Shown in pieces: positions 1-12,948 of a stretch of DNA of 64,000 nt (position 1 is its first letter; every line of letters begins with the position of its first letter). Made by a program: the position numbers and the translations under genes. The notes under the pieces are model-generated. The model was not told where the DNA came from. It searched no databases and saw only the letters and a program-made list of their open reading frames with translations. Source of the DNA: Atkinsonella hypoxylon (taxonomy: Eukaryota; Ascomycota; Sordariomycetes; Hypocreales; Clavicipitaceae); the NCBI GenBank assembly GCA_000729835.1, contig JFHB01000133.1:1-64000 (forward strand), read 5' to 3'.

Positions 1-3000
1 AGAGAGAAGTACTTACGTAATGAATAGCTGGGGCATTTTTTTTTTTTTTTGGGGGGGGGGGGTAGCCACCATCTTCTTTCGGCACGCTAGAAAAGGTGTT
101 TGCAACCGTCAGGGTCCGAGATGGACCTGGATATCCGCTGTTGCACTTGGTGATGGGGATAATGCTTTGTCGCGCGTAACGCTGCACCCGGCGAGGGGGC
201 ATGATATGAACATGACGCGATAAGAAAAAAAAAAAATGTTTATAAAAACGTACACCGAAAAAGGCCGGAAATAGCAAACATGGCTGTCGCCGGTGCCCAC
301 TCTGCTTTGCTCTGCTCGGCATCAGCGTTGCGCAATACGGCGTCAGAATGGGGGGTTCTTGACGAAGAAAGGCCTGCCAGGTCCCTTTTTTTACTGACCG
401 CGTACGGGCGTCAAGCGGGGCGAAATGACGCCAAATTGCCAATTCATCGTTCATCGTCTGGAAAGATGTCATCGTACGCATTCCCTTGTTCACCGCAAAA
501 ACAACGCCAAGGAGACGGCAAATGCCGCGAAAAACTTAAAGACGTGAAAAAAGTTGTTCGGTATGGAGTACCGTGGTTTTTTATGTAATAGGTCAACTTT
601 GAACGACGAGAGCAACTATGTATCGAAAGCAAACGGAACTGGGGCAAACTGAACTCAACCGTAGAGAGAGCGGGTCTTCCGAAACGTAAATTCACCAGCC
701 CTGGCGTCGAGTTTGTTCTTGTTCTTGTTCTTGTTCTTGTCCTTGATCTTGATCTTGGTTGGGGTGTTTTTTTCCTGTTAGCGTGCCGGTTCCATTTCCA
801 GATGCCCATCTCAGCGCGTTACCAGCCCAGCCCATTCGTCCCTTTCCATCCGCTGCTTCGTCAGTGAATCTGGCAGAACTCACTGGGCTGTCAGGGCTTA
901 GTTATTGCGCCGACTCGTATTCCTATAACCGTACTCCGCATAAAGAAGTTGCCCGTCAGAGATGTGGAATGAAACCATGGCGTGGCCTCCTTCCCTTTGC
1001 CGCTGTCACCTGCCCCAACCATCGGACATCTGCCTCAGCGCTGCAAAGCTGGACATGGTCAGGCGTCTGTTTCACACGCCTTCACGTCCCCACTTTACCC
1101 CACTGCCTGGGTGTTCGACCTAAGCCACGATCCAATCATGTATCTGCAGGCATGCTGCGCCAGTTAGAATCGCCAATCTGTGGCACTTTATACCACACCA
1201 GGACCGTAAGAGGCTAGGCACAAAGCATTGAACGGAGGCGTCCCTGTGATTTGCCCCTGTAAGTCAGCAGTACAGGCCAGTTGTCACTGTAAATCAAACA
1301 TCAACAGGGCAACAAGGGCGCTATGGAGTCAGGATACCCGCCTGGAGCCAGTTCGGCGCTCAAGCAGGTTGCCAATGATCGGTGCCTGCTGACGACGATG
1401 CTTCTTCTATTAGAACGCGGGCATGAATTTGCTAACTCGAGGGGGGTCTCGACGCAGTCATGAGAATGCGTTCCTGGCACGTTTGCTGTGCCAGGGGCTG
1501 GTTGGTACCTTGCTGCAAAGCGTGCGAATGCAACATTACTACGGAGTACATTGTCACATAATGCGCATCAAATTATGCCATGTCTGTTGTCCTTGTATAA
1601 TAATGATTGTTCAGGGCCTCTGTAGTCGTTCACCTTGGTACGGACGGAGTACATGCATGCACCCCAAGCAGGCAGGCTGGATGCGCTGCTCCTTCCCTTC
1701 ACAACCAAAACCAAGACGGCCAAGCTTGATGGGATATCTATCGTCCGCATCGTCGTCGCTTTTCATCTCTTGCTGTATGGACGTACACGGGATACATTCT
1801 GTAGCGTCAAAGGCTTTTCTAATCCATGCCGCGCTAATCGGCCATTTTCTGCTTTTCCTTTTCTTTTTTTTGTCTTCTCTGCCTTTCTTTCTTCTACATA
1901 ACTACCTAGCTACCTTATTCAAGAGATATGTACGCCGCTCCTCGCTCCTTTGTGGGGTCACACTTTCGTCCCTGCGAACTAACTAATATTCATATTAGTC
2001 TGGCCTAACCTTGGGGCCCCTCTAGTTAGTCTCTAGTACCAGGCGCCGTTCGACTGCGTGTCTCACTTTTCCCTTTCGTCGTTTCCCCTCTACGGTCAGT
2101 ACCAGGAGAAGAACAAGGGAGCTCAAGGGAGAAGTAAAGTCAACAACTGGTGCCTTTTTTCCAAACGATCATCCTCCCCGAGTCCCGCATTGTGCATCCA
2201 GGCACACGGCAGATACATCATTATATAATAGCTATTGGGGAACATTTGCTTCGTTGCGTTGCCCTGCGACCGCAGACTCGCACCTTTTTGGAAGAGCCGA
2301 AATAGTAGACCGCAATCTAGCCATCGAGAATTACACCATTCCGACATCTATTTGCACATACTGCAGACTCCACATCCTCGGCACGACATTAACAGCACAA
2401 CACGTCGAATCTTGCTCACAAGCTGCGCCAAAACGCAATTCTGGTTGGTCCACCGGAAGTTGAGATAACCCATCGAGCTTGTCGCAATTGCATTGCCAAA
2501 TCACACCTCGAAGCACGTACTCCATCTGCTGTCGTGTCGCACCAACCAAGTGGGCTGGCTGTCTTGTACCTGGCTGTCCCCAAGCCAAGAACCTCATCGA
2601 ACCGCCGTCTACCTATCTACTACCTAGGTAGGTAGGCCCCAAGGCACCTAGACACCTAGGCACCTACATAATTATATGCTCTACTCCCTAGAGGCTCCAA
2701 TTTTCCCCCCTTCGTCCCGGTGGAAACTTGTTCAGATTCGTGCTGGGAACCCGTCCCGCTTTGGATATCCAGTACCTTGAATAAGGCCCAGCATTACGGA
2801 GTAGTGGCTCACACATCCAGCTGCTGCTATCCGCCGGTTGTATCTCCGCTCTCGGCTGTTGATGAGCCAGACAGAAATCACAACACCGGACCACCAAGCC
2901 ACGTATTTGTGGTGTCAAGTGTTGTCTATCCATTTGAGAAAAAGTCACACGCCAAGGAAAAGGCCTTTTTTTTTTTTTCGTTTTTTTTCTATTCGCCCCT

Positions 3001-3878
3001 TCGTGCCATTCGTTCCTTTGTTCCTTTGCTTTATAAGATCTCACGCACCGCTTGCTTCTCTGGCCTGCTTGCCACGTCTCTCCTCTTGGATAGATAGTAG
3101 GAGGAATCTAGGGAACACGATCGGTCACTCGCTTAGGCCAGCCTTAGAATCATCTAGTCGCCGTGCTGCGTACCTATATCTCTCGAACCCAACTCCTGGC
3201 CAGCACCAACTCTAACATCGGCAAAACAAACTGGGAATCCCGCACCGTTCATCAATACCATAACCAGGCATTTACTCCGTAGTGTTAGCACTACCACTTA
3301 CACGGTCGCCTGGCTGGCACCTAGCACCTAGCACCTAGCACCAAGCACTTCGCACCAAGCACTTAGCACCACTCCCTCTTATTTATTCTCGAGTCGAACA
3401 GAGAACTACTTGAGCTGGCTTATCTCGCACCTGTTGGACGGTTATCTTTGATTTTCCAGGGCCATGTGCACCTGACTGCTCGAGACATAATTCAGCTGCC
3501 GCTTATCAGCTATCTCGATCAGAAGATCCGCCTATATCCGTCATTGGCCTCCCGCCCTGCATCTTATCTTATTATTGGCCCTGATATCGGTCGCCTCCTG
3601 CGCAGTACATTGGGAAACAACCGGTTGCCCGCAAGCAGTGGAACACTGTGCATTCTTTTGCCGCCCTAACAAGCTCTCAGTTAAAACCATATCATCAAAC
3701 TACGGTAGCGGTCTCGCATACCGAATCGTGAGCTGTCCGTGTGAGCTATTCACGGAAAGGGCACTTGGAGCACCCATCGACTCGTTGCCGGGCTCGTCGA
3801 CAGAAGCTCTGTCAAGCAACCTTGATTGACTACAACAATACCTGTTGACGAGACGGTCACTGCTCAATATCGCCACCA
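1..3878. other. gene-free region upstream of the Ecl1-like gene
   Basis: No reading frame here resembles a known protein; the longest (187 codons, 1423-1986) has low-complexity, cysteine- and leucine-rich composition typical of chance frames. Visible structure: a T15-G12 homopolymer junction at 36-62, a TTGTTC-type microsatellite at 713-757, TACGGAGTA or its complement at 1540-1548, 2795-2803 and 3273-3281, an ACCTAGGTA motif at 2622-2630 followed by CACCTAG variants to about 2668, and tandem GCACCTA(G) units at about 3318-3366. The right part may be the long leader or promoter of the gene starting at 3879 (inference). Confidence 0.6.
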
Positions 3879-4874
3879 ATGCATAACCACCGAAAAAAGT
3901 CCGGCCATGGCCACAACACATCGATGACAGACGTACGCAAATTGGCTCCTTCTTCCGAGGCATCGTCAAAACACAAGAAACCGGGCATGACCAGGCGCCA
4001 CACGCCTTCGAGTGCCCAAAAGTCAAGCCGTGGTCAACGCGATCGTGAGCGCGAGTATTACGACTCCTGGCAGGATGAGAGAGAAAGCTTTCCACAGTTC
4101 TGGTACGTTTGGCAAATACTCTCCTTCCCCGACTCTTCTATTAGACGATGTATGTAGACCCTTTTTGCTGACTTATTTGCCCTGATAGTATGACATGTGA
4201 AAAGCAATTCGTACCTCAAGACGAGAAGCATCTTTACTGCTCAGAAACGTACGTCAATAACTGCCAATCTCGTTATAGGTGATCAACGTTGCGGATCACA
4301 GCCTGACTCCTCATCATGGCTTTCATATTGATCTGTTCACGACAGCTAACATTATCTGGCTAGCTGTCGCCGTGTTGATCAGAACTCAACCTCACATTCA
4401 TCACAGTTGAGGACATACTCTGTCGGCAGCATCCACTCCTACTATGGCTCGGGACCAACGGAGCCACGAGATATAATTCCTCGAGCTTCACCATCTCGTC
4501 CCAATTCTATTCACTTGAGCCAGTCCCCGCCGGCATCACCGGGAACAATGACGACTGCTCATCACTCCAGCGCTCTTTCAGCACTCCGATCACTGACCAT
4601 CGGTCCGCCGAGTCCGCCATCTCCCACTGGAAGCAACGGTGGCGGCCTGTGGCCCTTTAGTCGAAGTGTGGCAACATGTCCAGCAGGATCCTACCGACGC
4701 CCTTCAGGACCGCATTTCTCGTCGACCTATGACACGAACACGAGCTACCATTACAGCACCGACACCTATGACACGGGCTCCAACGCGCTGGACCGACCAC
4801 TACCAATTCGCCATCCTGGAGCCTACTCACGACCCAAGAGTATTGAGCTGGTGACGCCAGTATTGGGACGATAA
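3879..4874 (+). CDS. Ecl1-family zinc-binding lifespan regulator
   Basis: Three exons (3879-4102, 4189-4248, 4364-4874) give 264 residues. The junctions build a short cysteine cluster: FCMTCEKQF ends exon 1 and opens exon 2, then YCSETCRRVDQ bridges exons 2 and 3. This C-x2-C ... C-x3-C arrangement is the signature of the Ecl1/2/3 family, small zinc-binding proteins that extend chronological lifespan in fission yeast and respond to sulfur, zinc or nutrient limitation. The N-terminus is basic and Ser/Thr-rich; the C-terminal two thirds is low-complexity (Ser, Pro, Tyr, Thr) and probably disordered. Each splice site is a canonical GT-AG and keeps frame. It is convergent with the flippase gene downstream. 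Filamentous members usually carry such extended tails. The family call is firm; the physiological role is inferred. Confidence 0.85.
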
Positions 4875-6054
4875 GAACTTGCTGGTCTTTGCAGCTCTCT
4901 ACTTGTGGCAGAGGTTCCAGTCCAATTTGGCATACTGTGCCAGCTCTTGGCACGGTTGGGCAACTGTAGAAGAAGAACTAAGAAGATGACGCGAGCGTTC
5001 GGTCGTGGTGGATTTTCAACGCGGGAGCTGCCCTGTTATGGTCTTGGCAAGTTGGCCATTTGCGGGGTTGCAGGGGATCACATCCGCAGTGTGTCCAGGG
5101 GGTGGTGCCAGGACCTGCATAGACCAGCCGGTTTACCGGTCTCGGCTCGCTCGGTCCATCTACCAAGGTGCTTTTTCTTGTTTCCCCTTGCCCATTTTCT
5201 AATCTCTTCCGTTTCGAGGGATGTGCCTAGCAACTACATTGGACAGGCGAAAACGGGATGCATTCTATACCAAATGACGGACCCGATGCACGAATGACAA
5301 AACTGTTAATAACGTGCGCTCAATTCTCTACTAGTGCATCAATAAAAATTGGCAATGGTTGGATTTTTTTTTTTCTGCATCTCCACGCTCCGGCGGAGAG
5401 TGCAGGACCAATTCATATGAGCACATTGTTTATTTATTCTTTTTTTGTCTTTTCTAGTTTTATCAAGTTACGGAAGGTGGATCTAACTCGGGTTCCTGTT
5501 TCCGGGTTCCTTTGCATACCTCGGAGAGCAGTCTTCCAAACGATGGAGCATATCAAAGTGTTTTCGTTTCTGTTTTGATTCAATGTCTGACCCAGGAGGG
5601 AGACCCCCCCCCCCCCCCCCAAAAAAAAAAGTACAGCGTTCATATGATGAATTCAGAGTCAAATGTAATTTGGAGAGTCTTCGCAGGGTTGAGGTTAACT
5701 CAAAAATCCCAGAGCATGTTAAGACCAGATAAGAGGTTACACGTAGGCCATATCGAATTGTAAAGTAAACAAGTTGCATGGACTGGCCAAGTCCACTAGT
5801 CTACCTACGTACCATCCCACGTGCTAGGTAACCGTAACCATCACATTCGAGACGGGAAGAAAACTGACGCAATTCGAGCATTGCGCTTGTACCCGAACCT
5901 ATCCATGCCTACGCAACCTAATGAGATACAAACAAGCCATGCCGCTACCAAACTCATTCCCTTGGATCCTAGGAGAACAAGGAAAATGGGAGGACCGAGA
6001 AATTGATAACCTACTTCACTGCCCTGTTCAGAACAAAAGACAAAGACGGGCACC
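4875..6054. other. intergenic, convergent 3' ends
   Basis: This gap lies between the 3' ends of the Ecl1-like and flippase genes. No supported gene. It holds a C17-A10 homopolymer junction at 5604-5630 and several T-rich tracts suitable for transcript termination on either strand. Confidence 0.6.
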
Positions 6055-9000
6055 CTACCGCGCTCTCGAGCTCGCCATTTCCCCATACCGACCTCTGTGT
6101 TTCGTCGTGTCATAAGCCTGCAAGACGCGCGTCTGGCTTTCGTCGGCCTGCGAAAAAGCATAGCCGCGCTGCTTGCGCATTCGCTGCACTTGCCGAACTT
6201 TCCGGATCGCCTTTTGGAACTGTTCCATTCTAGATGATGTTAGCGGACTACCTTTGGGTTCTTCTGTTTTTATTTTTATAAAAATTTTTTTTTTGGGGGG
6301 GGGAGGGGGGGGGGTTTCTTGGCAATGAAAATGAAAGGGGGGGCCATGCTTCTCGCTCGCATATGACGTACCTTGGACGATAATCTTGGATATTGTACTT
6401 TTGAATCTCTTGGATGTGATGGTACGTTTGCGGTCGGTACATGCGCTTGGCGTACTTCCACGCAACGTCCCGGATCAGACACAAGACTGCTAGGACGACG
6501 GTCTGGAGCCAGAAGACGGGGCTTTCGTACAGTCGTGGGACGACGCCGTGGTACTCCATGGACAAGTGCACCATGGGCGCCAGGGTGCCGTAGACGGCGA
6601 TAAAGACGTACCAGACGGCCATGCTGCCGGGAATAGCAAGCACATGGTACTTAGTCCAGTTGTTCGTGATCAGAGCTGCCTTTCCCAGAACCGTGAGCAG
6701 GACGGCGCCGTACAGCGCGGTGCCCCAGACCCAGTGGCCAGCCACCTTGCCGTCGCCCTGGATGAGATCGCCGTGCCATATGCGGACCGAGAACATGTAC
6801 AGAATGAGCGAGTGGTAAAAGGCATTGGCTATCCACTGGGCAAACGTCTTGAGCTTGAAGAAGTAGTTCTTTTGGCCCATGATATATAGCTGTGGGTACC
6901 GGTCAAGCAAGCGAGCAGAGATGAACTGGTCGAGAATGCCCAGAACCAAGGGCGGCAGCACGGTGTAAAAGACGTTGTAGAACGACAGCGTCCAGGACTC
7001 GTAAATGACTTGTCCCGAGAAGACATTTTGAAAAGTATACTGCGAGCCTGTTAGTAAAGCTACACTCTCCTTCGGCGGCAGAGGGATCCCACGAGGCTTA
7101 CCCAAAATTGCGTCAAGTACAGCGTAATGTTTTTGTAAAACGAGAATAGAATCGTCTTACTGACGCGCTGGTAACTCCAGGCTCCATGCACCAGGAGCAG
7201 CTTCCGCAGGTATCTAAACTGAGCAATGGCAACATCGGCGCTTCGCGCAGCCTGCAGACCCTCCATGCCGCTGATACCAACTCCGATGTGAGCAGCCTGG
7301 ATCATGGACACGTCATTGGCTCCGTCGCCGATGGCAAGCAGAATCGACTGCTTCTGATACTTCTTGACCAGCTTGACGACCAAGGCTTTCTGCAGCGGCG
7401 ACACTCGGCAGCAGATCACTGCCTTGCACATGATGGCCAGGTCGAGGAACAGCTTCTCGAGGTCCTTTTCCAATGCGAACGTCAACGATTTGCCGTCAAT
7501 AACCAGTGCCAGTGAGTCCGTCTCGATGGTGCCGTCTGCTTGCGTTCGGATCGCATCCAGCTTCTTTTGAATGTTGTCTCGTGTGGCAGCGGCAGTTTCC
7601 TCATTGACAATCAACAGCATCATGTCTTCGCTCAAGAGTTTGCAACTCATACCAATGTTGATTGCCGTCTCCTGACGATCTCCCGTGAGGACCCAGACCT
7701 TGATATTGGCCTGTTGCAGAGTATGGATGGTTTCCGGCACACCATCCTGCAGACGATCCTCAATAGCAGTGGCCCCAAGGAGGAAGAAGTCGTGCTCAAT
7801 AATCTCGGCCGCCTTGTCCAATTCCTCAGCTCGATTTCCACCTACAGTGGTTGCCGCTACGTCATGAATCTTGTACCATTGGGCAAATTCGCGCTCCGGG
7901 ATCTCGCGCATGGCCAGGCAAAGTGTCCGCAATCCTTCGGACGCATACTCCTCCAAGTGTCGGAGGGTAGCCTCAACATGAGGATTTTGGTCGTGGAGAC
8001 GCTCCAAGATGACGGTATCGGCACCTTTGCAGTAAATCCGGATTTTGCCATCGGGGCACCGATAAACTGCCGACATACGCTTACGGGTAGAGTTGAATTC
8101 ACAGACAGCCAGCAACTCGTACTCGAGCTGCTGACCGCCTACCTCAATAATGACCGATTTCGGTTTTCGAGCCGTGAAACGGTACCCAAGATCCAGCGCA
8201 CCTTGCACCAAGGCACCTTCGTCGGGAGATGCCGCCTGGTATTTGATATGCCCCTTCTCGTCCATTTCCGGAATGACGGTATGGCAAGTGGCCAAGAGGG
8301 CCAGGAAGTGATCAATAGCCATAGCAGATTCGTGTCCCTCGGCTAGATTGGCTCGGAGCCTGTTGAAGTTGTGGATGCCTTGCTGGTCATCTGGTCCGGA
8401 AGCGCGGCGATCCTCGGGAGCGTCGTCGGCGTATTGAAGCCCTGCAATGGTGCATTGCTTAAACTCCATCTGATTGCACGTCAGGGTACCGGTCTTGTCG
8501 GAGAAGACAAACTCGACCATGCCCAGTTCTTCGACCAAACTAGACGTTCGACATGTTGCCGGGGTGTCGACCTTGTCATAGTACATGTCCAGGTCGTCGT
8601 TGATGAGAATTCCGTGCCAATACTTGACCAACTCCACAGTAACGAACAGTGAGATGGGGACGAGGGAAGAGAATAGTACCCAGTATGTGACCATATCCCT
8701 AATAAAGGTCTTGGCAACCTGACCGGCACTGTCAATCTTGTTTAGGTAGAGATATTCCAGAGAGTTTCCGTGTACGCTGCGCATGATCAGATCTCCCACA
8801 GTACATATGACGCTGAGGACCAAAAGCATGCCAACGAGGACCAGGACCAGCCAGTTGAGCTTCTTTTCGACCTTGGTTCGTTTGATAGGAGCTGCCGTAG
8901 CATTTCGCATGAGTTTTGTCTCGTGACCGGTAAATACAACGACGCCATGAATCCAGGGCGTGTTTCTCAGAGTGGCACCTCGAAGAAGAAGCTGTTCGGG

Positions 9001-10317
9001 ATTGAGTGCAAGCTCCTTCTCTCCGCCACCAGCTTGCATCGTCAAGGTTGCCTCGTAGGTGTACAGGCTGCTGTTGGGCTGTTCCGACTTGATGCGTCCA
9101 CCAAGTCTGCTCAACTCGCTTGGGGAGACCATGGAGGACGTCTCGGGCAGGGCCTGCTTGATCTTCAGGTTTGTCTCGCCATCAAGATTCGCTGTTTCGA
9201 TATAACAGAGACCTTCAGGTTCAGAACTAGCCAGAAGAACCAGGTCGGCGGGAAACGGCTCCTCCGATTGCACACGGACAATGTCTCCCACAGCAACATT
9301 GATCCATTTAGTTTCGTCGAAGCTCGATCCGCGTAAAACTCGTGCCTTGGATGTATTCAAGGCATTGTCGGCTTGTTTCCTCCGGTAATCCTCGACTAAT
9401 TCTTTACCGGCTGAAATCAGAAGCACAATCATCAAGGGCGCAATAGTGGTATATCGATTCGTCGGTGAGAGACCTGGAATCTGTTGCAAGGCAGCTGTGA
9501 ACAAGAAGAAAATGTTGGCGAATTTGGAGAATTGCTCGAGGAGAAACTTGGGCAGAAAAGTGGCAATGTTGTATTTGGCAGTGGAGATGTGGTTGTCGAC
9601 GTATTTGTTGGCCGCATTGGCCGGCGGATTATTGAGATGAATGATTCGTGGTCCAAGGGTCGAGGGATCTGGTCTACTGCGGCCAAAACCAAATTTGAAG
9701 TTGCCCATATCAAAACCTTTGCTCCTTTGCCCTTGTTGAGAATTGGACGCGGAATGATGAGCGCCGCGCTCTTGTGCCTGATCTGTCAATGGCAGGTCCA
9801 TCTCTGAGTACCCTTGACCCATACCGAGCCTGTTCTTGACTTTTCCTAGAAAGCCCCCGCCCAAGTTCAGCACGCTGTTTCGAGTCCTGGCATTGTTTCG
9901 ACTGGCCGAAGACATGCGCTCACCAGCCCCTCCATGTTGATAATATGAAGCTCCGTCGGCGGGATAGTCGTCAAAGTCGTCAGCATAACGCTGGTAATTG
10001 CCCAGCTCTGATGTCTGGCTATACTGCCGATTCAGGTAGGGTCCAGTGCCGGTCTGACTTTGGCTTGGAAGACCGTGACTAGCGCCACCGGTGCGAGCTG
10101 CAGCTGGACTTGATGCGCCGACAAAATCATCATAAGAGACAGACGGTCGGCCTTGTGCTTCTTGGTCGTGGCTGTAGCGTCGCATCAAATCGTCGTCGTC
10201 TAACGTTGACCTCTGCCCGCCGCTGTAGACGGGTTGGTCATTGTCTAGATCGAGCAGCAGGTCGTCACGGTTTGCAGATGATCCGCCAGGGTGACCTCCT
10301 GTCGGTCTTCCAGCCAT
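6055..10317 (-). CDS. DRS2: P4-type ATPase, Drs2-like phospholipid flippase
   Basis: Three exons (10317-7102, 7039-6372, 6229-6055) encode 1352 residues, close to yeast Drs2. It flips phosphatidylserine and other aminophospholipids to the cytosolic leaflet of the trans-Golgi and endosomes, usually with a Cdc50-type partner. Visible marks are the QQIPG element of the first membrane segment, PISL in TM4, the phosphorylated Asp607 in DKTGT, KGAD in the nucleotide-binding domain, and DGANDVSM in the hinge. The long acidic N-terminus contains no domain I recognise. The last exon carries GYAFSQADE, matching the C-terminal autoinhibitory, PI4P-responsive segment of Drs2. I chose the ATG at 10317 (MAGRPTGG) over an in-frame ATG 39 codons upstream, because that extension looks like untranslated sequence. 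Intron 2 contains a T10 run followed by near-continuous G (6285-6314). It is divergent from the CRIPT-like gene. Confidence 0.95.
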
Positions 10318-11261
10318 GCTGGAGGATGAGCAACGCCAACGCCCAAGCAGTCGGAATGGGGTTAGGCTGTGCGGCGCATGCAGAGTGGATTGTCGTAGGC
10401 GAGGCCAGAGAAAGACGGAAGTTGAGTAAATCAATGGCGGGTGAGAGACACCAGCTATGACGGCCCGTTGGCTGCGATAGGGAGACTAGTCGGGAATATG
10501 TCGTGGGCTGGACGGCGGGTAGAGGAAAACGAGCGTGAGATGTCGATGCCACGATGGAGACTGGAGACTCTGAAAAGTCGATTGGCCGGCTGAGCCATCA
10601 AGCTTGGGCGAGACCAAGGTACTAGGTACCTAGGTACATTAGGTTAGATAGGTACCTGGCAATTATTACAGTCTGGCCGTGCCTGACCCCTGCACAGCTT
10701 ATTGATTTTATTTGTCCGTGTCTGTGTGCTCGCTTGCTCATTCATGCAGCCCCCATAACGGCGTGAGCAAGGGCCCAGCGTCAAGGATTTGTGTTCAACA
10801 TGCAGACGAGGCAAAAAGGCAGGTACGAAACGTCCAACGTCCGTCCAAGTGGTTGCAGCGTCTCGCCCCTCATCGCCTTCATCACCGCCCGTCACCTTTC
10901 GACAACACCGTGCATCGCCACCACACAAACATCTCATAAGGTGACACGCGTGATACCCCAATGCCCCCTCTTCTTTTTGTCCCATCTCGTTGTTGTGCGA
11001 CACGGCAGGGGACGATAGAGCCGCGCGCAAATTCTTATTTATAGTGCTCCGCATAGAGACCCAGCTACCAAGGTACCTACCTAAGGTAGGGAGGTACCTA
11101 GATATGTATTATTCCGCACCTATCCGTAGATGTTAGTATTACGCGGCAGGGTGGCAAAAGGTGCCGGTGTCCCTGCAGTTGCCCTCACCAGCCAGAGCTC
11201 GGCCAGAGCTTGAGCAGCAATAGTGGCCAGCCATGCTGACACTGCCACTGCCATTGCCACG

Positions 11262-11317
<56 letters not shown>

Positions 11318-11668
11318 GCTCCATATTCCCATATTAAGCAATTGTCGCGTATCTATTCCGTAAAATACATGCATTGTGTCAGCAGAGCAGAGCAGAGCAT
11401 CCTCCTATCTTGCAATTCCAAGACTCCGTCCGAAGCCTTTGATTGGCAGCCAGCCGAGCCAGCCCACTCTCAACTGCTCACCCAAGCTTGCTTGCTCCAT
11501 CTGAACCCTTTCACGTTTCACCATCAAAGCATCGCTGTTGTTCTTTTTTTAACATCTCATCCAGCATACTGAAAGGGAACTCAGAGTTATCGAAGCGGCT
11601 CCGCTCGTTTCCTTGCCCATCGACCCATTAGTGAATCCAACATTTGCCACAGAGACCGCCGCTCAGCC
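10318..11668. other. divergent promoter region, flippase / CRIPT-like
   Basis: No gene seen. It contains ACCTAGGTA at 10628-10636, related GGTACCTACC elements at about 11070-11105, and a (GACA)n microsatellite at 11262-11318. The repeat creates artificial CLSV-repeat reading frames on the minus strand. Confidence 0.6.
11262..11318. repeat. (GACA)14 microsatellite
   Basis: About 57 bp of uninterrupted GACA units in the promoter region of the CRIPT-like gene. The tetranucleotide is likely to be length-polymorphic. Confidence 0.95.
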
Positions 11669-12387
11669 ATGGTGTGCGGAAAATGCCAGAAGCTTTCCAA
11701 GACGACTCTGGCCACGCCGGACGTCAAGAAGAAGAGTGAGATGTACTATGGATCTCCTGCGGCATCTAGTTCCAAGGCATCCGGGTCGAAGGCCGCCACG
11801 CTTGGGCAGACGGGCGTGGTGAAGGTACGTGCTCTTTCTTGTCTATCATTTTATGTGCCTTCAGTCACCTGTAACTATGTGTATGGGTGACAGCGGGTGA
11901 GTGGGTGCTGATAATATCGTAGAGCAAATTGCTGTCCAAGTCGGCTAAGAATCCGTATGCTCAATACTCAAGGTTTGCCCATGCCCCAAAAGCATTTCGT
12001 CTTTTGCAACATGTCGCCGCTGACCGCTCGATAGTTCGTGTACAAAATGCAAAACGAAGGTTTCACAAAGTCACTCATTATGCCAAACCTGCGCATACAA
12101 AAATGACTGTATGTTGTCGGGAATTCCCCACGCATCAACGGACTGTTGGTGGTCAAAATTATATTGGGCCATAAACGCATATACATTTGTGTTCTTGCGA
12201 GTAAAGTAATGCGGCGGCATTATGTATCATTATGGTCGAATGTTTCAAGATCCCCAAGTATGCAACGTCAATGAACACATCAGCTAACGCTGTGATGCCA
12301 GCATGCGCCATGTGCGGCAAGCCGAACAAAAGCACAAAAGCACACACCGCACCTACTGTCACCGGACAGAAATTTACGCTAAAGTAA
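11669..12387 (+). CDS. CRIPT-like cysteine-rich zinc protein
   Basis: Four exons (11669-11824, 11923-11972, 12035-12108, 12302-12387) give 121 residues, close to animal CRIPT (about 100). The protein begins MVCGKCQKL and contains three further paired cysteine motifs: SCTKCK, LCQTCAYK and SCAMCGK. The ending TGQKFTLK is what I expect for fungal members. The last intron has a CTAAC branch site about 15 bases before the acceptor. Human CRIPT was named for PDZ binding at synapses, which is irrelevant in a fungus; later structural work places it with minor-spliceosome factors. Its fungal role is not established. Family assignment is strong because four exons assemble in frame into the full cysteine pattern. 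Confidence 0.87.
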
Positions 12388-12948
12388 GGCGTGCTGCGCT
12401 CAAGTCGATGTATTCCATGAAAAGAGGTTGCGAGGACGGATGTACCTTCTTGGGCCACACGTCGCGAAAGGAAGACGTGGCTCAGGGAGACGAGCTTTGT
12501 TAAAAGAAACTAAAGGTGATTTATCCATACTCCAAGCTATTCGCCGGGATCACATGTCCATCAGGACGCTGGTTATCGAAGCTGTACAAATCTCACACAG
12601 AACACCATGCTGCTTCAACAAATATGCTCTCTAGCTGGACCCGCAGCACGAATCTCCGAAGCCTCCTGTCGAGACCGCTTATTAGAAAAGCCAGTATCAA
12701 GAGCCATGAATATGTATAGTATTACAGCTAGTAGCCAAAAGCGTTTGGCCACATTGTGCACATGAACAAGATGTGGACACGCAGAAATACAACGGTATAG
12801 CCAAAGACTTTAAATAATCACTAACTGTAACATAAGAACATCGCTTCACTACTATTCACATTTTCACACACAAAATCACCATGATACAATCGCTTCCATC
12901 AAAGCATAATTCGTAGCCATCAGAACTCAAATCGTTTTCCCTCGCTTC
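12388..12948. other. intergenic, convergent 3' ends
   Basis: AT-rich spacer between the CRIPT-like gene and the epoxide hydrolase. Only short frames without similarity are present. Probable 3' UTRs of both genes. Confidence 0.6.

Noticed and set aside
1423..1986. 187-codon plus-strand frame
   Set aside because: Composition is low-complexity and Cys/Leu/Ser-rich with a poly-Phe run from a T-rich tract; no family resemblance or splice-supported extension.
7540..8346. 268-codon plus-strand frame inside the flippase gene
   Set aside because: Complement of the conserved P4-ATPase nucleotide-binding domain; no recognisable protein.
11120..11374. minus-strand frame with repeated CLSV
   Set aside because: Produced entirely by the GACA microsatellite.
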